Of a stretch of DNA of 43,147 bases, positions 39,911-43,147 are shown piece by piece. This stretch comes from an uncultured Christensenella sp. GTDB lineage: Bacteria; Bacillota; Clostridia; Christensenellales; Pumilibacteraceae. Where the stretch lies: contig CAJUGC010000015.1 of the NCBI GenBank assembly GCA_910585955.1, positions 1-43,147 on the forward strand. The letters run 5' to 3'. The notes under the pieces are model-generated. The model was not told the origin of the DNA and ran no database searches. It saw only the letters and a program-made list of their open reading frames with translations. The position numbers and the translations under genes are program-made. The first letter of the stretch is position 1; each line of letters opens with the position of its first letter.

Positions 39911-41701
39911 TTACCGTCTGTCGCTCTTGACGTCGTTAAGCTTTTTCATAAGACGTTTTATCTCTTTTGCCGCATCGAGTTGAGCGGCTATATCGAGATC
40001 CGCGCTTTGAGACTTAAGACGTTCCACTTCTCTTTCGAGACGGCGAATTTTGAGCGAGCGCACGCAATCGTTGTACTTGTCCGTGCCGTCGCCGTCGAGG
40101 AACTCGTATCCCGACAGCCGTGCGAGAAGATCCTTTCCCTCGTCGTTAAGCACCGAAAACAGACTGTTCATGTATACTTTACCGCTTTCGAGGAAGTCTT
40201 TGTGCATAGCCTCGTACAGCTCTCTGTACGCGCCGTCCTCGGGAAGAAAGTCCGCGCTTTCCTCGAATCTTGCGTACGGCATATCCGCCGCGAGCGAAGC
40301 AAGAACGAACACCGCCGCTTTCTCCTCTCCGCCGCTTAACGTATCCGTTGCGACTGCGGGCGCGGAAGGCGTTTTCTTTTCGACTTCGACAAAGCGCTCG
40401 TCCGAAAATGACAGTTCCGCCTGCTTCATAAGCACTTGCTTGCTATAGCCCGTATACGACTGCACGAGATTGATGTACTCTTCCTGCTCTACGGGATTTG
40501 GCAACTTGCGAATCACGTTTATCGCCTCGACCGCAAATTTCGATTTGCCCTCCGGATCGGTGAGGTCGTACGCCTTTTTAAGCGTCTTTATCTTGAACGC
40601 GGGAAGCGTGCACGCTTCGTCAAGCAGCTTTTGATACGCCTTTTCTCCGCGCTTTTGGATCATATCGTCCGGATCGAGTCCGTCCGGAAGCTCGACGACT
40701 CGCACCGACAGCCCCGCGTCCGCAAGAATATCCAGCCCGTGGAGCGTCGCCTTTTGTCCCGCCGCGTCGCCGTCATAGCTTATGTAGACCCTGTTTGCAT
40801 AGTTCTTTAAGAGCTTTGCCTGATATACGGTGAGCGCAGTGCCCATAGAAGCGACCGCCGTATCAAAGCCGCCCTTATGAAGAGCTATGACGTCCATATA
40901 GCCTTCCGTCATTATCACGCTGTCGATACGTCCCTGCTGTTTGCGCTTTTTCAAAAGATTTATACCGTATATGTTTCGCGACTTATCGAATATAAGGGTC
41001 TGCGACGAATTTCTGTATTTCGCATATTCGTAGTCGGGCTTGAGCGTCCTGCCGCCGAAAGCGACGACGTCGCCGAAGTTGTCGATTATCGGATACATTA
41101 CTCTGCCGTAGAACACGTCGTAATACGAATCGGCACGCTGCGCTATTAGCCCCGCGTCAAGCATCTCGGCTTTCGTATAACCTTTCGACTCGAGGTATTC
41201 TATTATCTCGCCGCCGCCGACGCTGTAACCGAGTCCGAATTTTACTACGAGCTTTCTGTCTATCCCGCGCTTTTCGAGATACTCTATTGCCGTTTTTGCC
41301 TGCGGAAGCGAAAGGTTGTCGAAGTAGTGCCGCGCGGCTTCTTTCATCAACTTGCACAGACGCTTTTTCTTTTCTCGTTCGGCGGCGAGATTTCTGCCCG
41401 AACCTTTAAAAGTCGGTATCTCCATGTGAGCGGCTTCGGCAAGTATGCGCACGGCGTCCATGAAGTCTATGCTCTCCATTTTCTGAACGAATGTTATCGC
41501 GTTACCGCTCTCCTTACAGCCGAAGCAATGGTAGAACTGTTTGACGGTCTCGACCGAAAACGACGGATCTTTTTCATGATGAAACGGACAACAGCCCCAA
41601 TATCTGTTGCCCTTTGCCTTGAGCGGCACATAGCGCGAAACAACTTGCACTATGTCCGTCTTTGCCAAAAGCTCGTCGATAAACTCTTTGAAATCGTCCA
41701 A
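39911..41701 (-). CDS. dnaG: DNA primase
   Basis: A 596-residue primase with the CHC2 zinc finger (CPFHHEKDPSF near residue 38 and YHCFGC near 58-63), the RNA-polymerase/Toprim core (VIMTEGYMDVIAL, about 264-276; YISYDGDAAGQKA, about 307-319) and a C-terminal helicase-binding region from about 430. It lays RNA primers for Okazaki fragments with DnaB. It is the second gene of the operon, 39 nt after dgt and just before rpoD, the macromolecular-synthesis arrangement. Confidence 0.96.
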   Translation of the reverse strand: MDDFKEFIDELLAKTDIVQVVSRYVPLKAKGNRYWGCCPFHHEKDPSFSVETVKQFYHCFGCKESGNAITFVQKMESIDFMDAVRILAEAAHMEIPTFKGSGRNLAAEREKKKRLCKLMKEAARHYFDNLSLPQAKTAIEYLEKRGIDRKLVVKFGLGYSVGGGEIIEYLESKGYTKAEMLDAGLIAQRADSYYDVFYGRVMYPIIDNFGDVVAFGGRTLKPDYEYAKYRNSSQTLIFDKSRNIYGINLLKKRKQQGRIDSVIMTEGYMDVIALHKGGFDTAVASMGTALTVYQAKLLKNYANRVYISYDGDAAGQKATLHGLDILADAGLSVRVVELPDGLDPDDMIQKRGEKAYQKLLDEACTLPAFKIKTLKKAYDLTDPEGKSKFAVEAINVIRKLPNPVEQEEYINLVQSYTGYSKQVLMKQAELSFSDERFVEVEKKTPSAPAVATDTLSGGEEKAAVFVLASLAADMPYARFEESADFLPEDGAYRELYEAMHKDFLESGKVYMNSLFSVLNDEGKDLLARLSGYEFLDGDGTDKYNDCVRSLKIRRLEREVERLKSQSADLDIAAQLDAAKEIKRLMKKLNDVKSDRR

Positions 41702-41740
41702 CTGCTTCTTCCTGCTTGTCCTCCGTTTTATGTCGTCGTA

Positions 41741-42736
41741 TTACTGCGCGGACCAACCGCGCGGAACGGCAAGTTCCTCGAATACGCGAATTGCGTATGT
41801 GTCGCTCATGGACGCAACGAAATCCGCGGCGGCTTGTTTTTTGTCGCCTTCGGCGGCTTCGATACAGCCGAAGGGCAATTTGTCCGAATGAGCCTCATAG
41901 TAATCGAACAGATATTCGATCATGCTCTCGGCTTTCTCCTCTTCGCTCTTGGCAACGCCTGCCGTGTATACCCGCTCGAACAAGAACATTCTGAGTCCCA
42001 TAATGTCCTCTTTCATAGATGCGCTCGGTTCGACGCGTGAGGCTTCGTAACTGTTATTTATTATATCCATTATCATCGTATCGATACGCTTGCCGTGCGT
42101 AGAACCGAACGCTTCGACATAGCGGCGCGGAATATCCTCGGAAGCGATAACTCCGCCTCTCAAAGCGTCGTCGATATCGTGATTTATGTAAGCTATCTTG
42201 TCGCTCCACCGCACCACTTCGCCCTCGAGCGTGCTCGGCTTGCCCGCAGTAGTGTGGTTTAGTATGCCGTCGCGGACTTCGTAAGTGAGATTGAGTCCTC
42301 TTCCGTCGCTTTCGAGAACGTCCGCTACTCTCAGAGAATGTTCGTTATGCTTAAAGTGAAGATGCCGAGACAGCGCCCGCTCGCCCGCATGACCGAACGG
42401 CGTATGCCCGAGATCGTGTCCGAGTGCGATCGCTTCGCAGAGATCGCCGTTTAAACGCAGAGCGAAAGCTATGGTGCGCGCTATTTGGCTCACTTCGAGG
42501 GTATGCGTAAGTCTTGTGCGGTAGTAGTCGCCCTCCGGCGCAAGAAAGACTTGCGTCTTGTGTTTAAGACGACGAAAGGCTTTACAATGAATAATTCTGT
42601 CCCTGTCGCGTTGGAACTCCGTCCGAAGCTCGCAAGGCTCGATATAGCGAAGTCTTCCTTTCGTGTCCTCGCTGTGCATGGCGTGCGCGGAAAGAAAGTT
42701 TCGTTCGAATTCGATTGCATTATGTTTGAAATCCAT
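41741..42736 (-). CDS. dgt: Deoxyguanosinetriphosphate triphosphohydrolase-like HD protein
   Basis: A 331-residue HD-domain dNTP triphosphohydrolase. The HD metal site is visible in TRLTHTLEVSQIAR (His), ALGHDLGHTPFGHAGE (His-Asp) and the later Asp in WSDKIAYINHDIDDA. QRDRDRIIHCKAFRRLKHKTQVFL at the N-terminus is a family hallmark. The start is ATG 42736, with AAGGAAGG before it, because NFLSAHAMHSEDTKGR matches the usual N-terminus; the open frame to 42817 has no such support. It cleaves dNTPs to the nucleoside and triphosphate, tuning the dNTP pool. It is the first gene of the operon with dnaG, a common order in Clostridia. Confidence 0.92.
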   Translation of the reverse strand: MDFKHNAIEFERNFLSAHAMHSEDTKGRLRYIEPCELRTEFQRDRDRIIHCKAFRRLKHKTQVFLAPEGDYYRTRLTHTLEVSQIARTIAFALRLNGDLCEAIALGHDLGHTPFGHAGERALSRHLHFKHNEHSLRVADVLESDGRGLNLTYEVRDGILNHTTAGKPSTLEGEVVRWSDKIAYINHDIDDALRGGVIASEDIPRRYVEAFGSTHGKRIDTMIMDIINNSYEASRVEPSASMKEDIMGLRMFLFERVYTAGVAKSEEEKAESMIEYLFDYYEAHSDKLPFGCIEAAEGDKKQAAADFVASMSDTYAIRVFEELAVPRGWSAQ

Positions 42737-42835
42737 TAAGCCTTCCTTATCCAGCTCCCTACCTATATACCGATTAAGGACGGAGCTATAAAAGCCTTCC
42801 GTCCGAAAACCGCGCATAATCTTTTGAGCTTTTCA

Positions 42836-42864
42836 AGTTTAACACTTTAACCGTATTTTGTCAA
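42836..42864 (-). promoter_or_regulatory. Promoter of the dgt-dnaG-rpoD-rpoD-trmK operon
   Basis: Leftward TTGACA (42859-42864, perfect), 17 bp, TAAACT (42836-42841), about 100 bp before the dgt ATG. Confidence 0.78.
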
Positions 42865-42943
42865 GGCTTTTGTACGGGTAGCGGGTATATTCGGAAAAGA
42901 TTTCTCGGCAAGAGTGAAAAGATAAAGAAAGAGAACGAGAAAA

Positions 42944-42995
42944 CAATCCCCTCAGTCGCCTGTCGGCGACAGCTCCCCTTGCTAAGGGGAGCCTT
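42944..42995. repeat. Interspersed double-hairpin repeat, copy 2
   Basis: CAATCCCCTCA, then hairpin GTCGCC-TGTC-GGCGAC (42955-42970), then a 9-bp stem GCTCCCCTT / AAGGGGAGC (42972-42980 with 42984-42992), and CTTA. It shares the frame of copy 1 at 25845-25900: the flanks are alike while the first stem differs but still pairs. Confidence 0.75.
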
Positions 42996-43054
42996 AGAAC
43001 TGTTGTTGCGACTTGCGCCGCCGCGTTCGCGCCCTTATTTGTAAAATTATTAAA

Positions 43055-43095
43055 AAAAAACGTTCCGAGGGTTACTCGAAACGCTTTTTATTTGC
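43055..43095. terminator. Bidirectional terminator-like hairpin
   Basis: CGTTCCGAG (43061-43069) pairs with CTCGAAACG (43075-43083) with one mismatch, with an A9 tract on the left and CTTTTTATTT on the right. It probably ends a leftward gene beyond the window edge. Apart from this, the repeat and the promoter, I see no gene in 42865-43147. A perfect CGTGGG/CCCACG hairpin (43129-43147) touches the window end. Confidence 0.6.
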
Positions 43096-43147
43096 ACAAA
43101 AGTAAATAAGATTAAGTCTTGGGATAAGCGTGGGTAGACTTCCCACG

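Noticed and set aside
1..43147. CRISPR arrays, rRNA operons and complete insertion sequences
   Set aside because: No regularly spaced repeats, rRNA-like sequence or transposase frames were seen.

Overview
The window looks like a chromosome piece from an uncultured Clostridia-type Firmicute. The signs are strong GGAGG-type ribosome sites, TTGACA/TATAAT promoters with 17-bp spacing, a dnaG-rpoD-trmK macromolecular-synthesis cluster, Opp transport genes and an AgrC/LytTR-type two-component pair. A gut lineage such as Christensenellales is plausible, but this is inference. TAG, TGA and TAA all serve as ordinary stops.

Bases 1-2540 are AT-rich and read as the right end of an integrated element. 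They hold two small leftward genes, a divergent XRE repressor with repeated operator boxes and a leaderless-looking promoter, a cargo lipoprotein, and a Phd/RelE-ParE toxin-antitoxin pair. The region ends at a displaced 3' half of a class II (Leu-type) tRNA followed by that tRNA's terminator, the expected form of an attR site. Next come a MerR regulator facing a DUF4097-like lipoprotein across a classic 19-bp-spacer MerR promoter, and a cysteine hydrolase.

Bases 4977-11486 hold the most unusual locus: one tight leftward operon of five genes (ATZ/TRZ-type amidohydrolase, acetate-kinase-like enzyme, radical SAM enzyme, a Gfo/Idh/MocA-HAD fusion, and a lactate-dehydrogenase-like protein). I do not recognise this combination from any described pathway, so it is my candidate for a new small-molecule system. 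A divergent MATE exporter sits beside it.

Bases 13249-15841 carry a membrane protein plus GNAT pair, a wrecked locus that looks like queuosine salvage (radical SAM fragment fused to the tail of a VUT/YhhQ transporter), and a cytidylate-kinase-like protein. Bases 15964-25709 are an oppABCDF operon plus a DUF3899-like gene. OppA, OppC, OppD and OppF are all enlarged by big inserts. The operon starts from a strong promoter with a G8 tract in its spacer and has a roughly 350-nt structured leader with a terminator-like hairpin.

Bases 25907-35924 hold galU, an AMP-forming acyl-CoA synthetase, an AgrC-like kinase whose LytTR partner has an in-frame TAG at codon 21, and a lipoprotein / membrane protein / domain-permuted GH3 operon. 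Bases 36135-42736 form a leftward housekeeping operon: dgt, dnaG, two tandem rpoD-type sigma factors (the first with a duplicated region 1.1), trmK and a zinc-ribbon coiled-coil protein. Two copies of a double-hairpin interspersed repeat lie at about 25850 and 42950.
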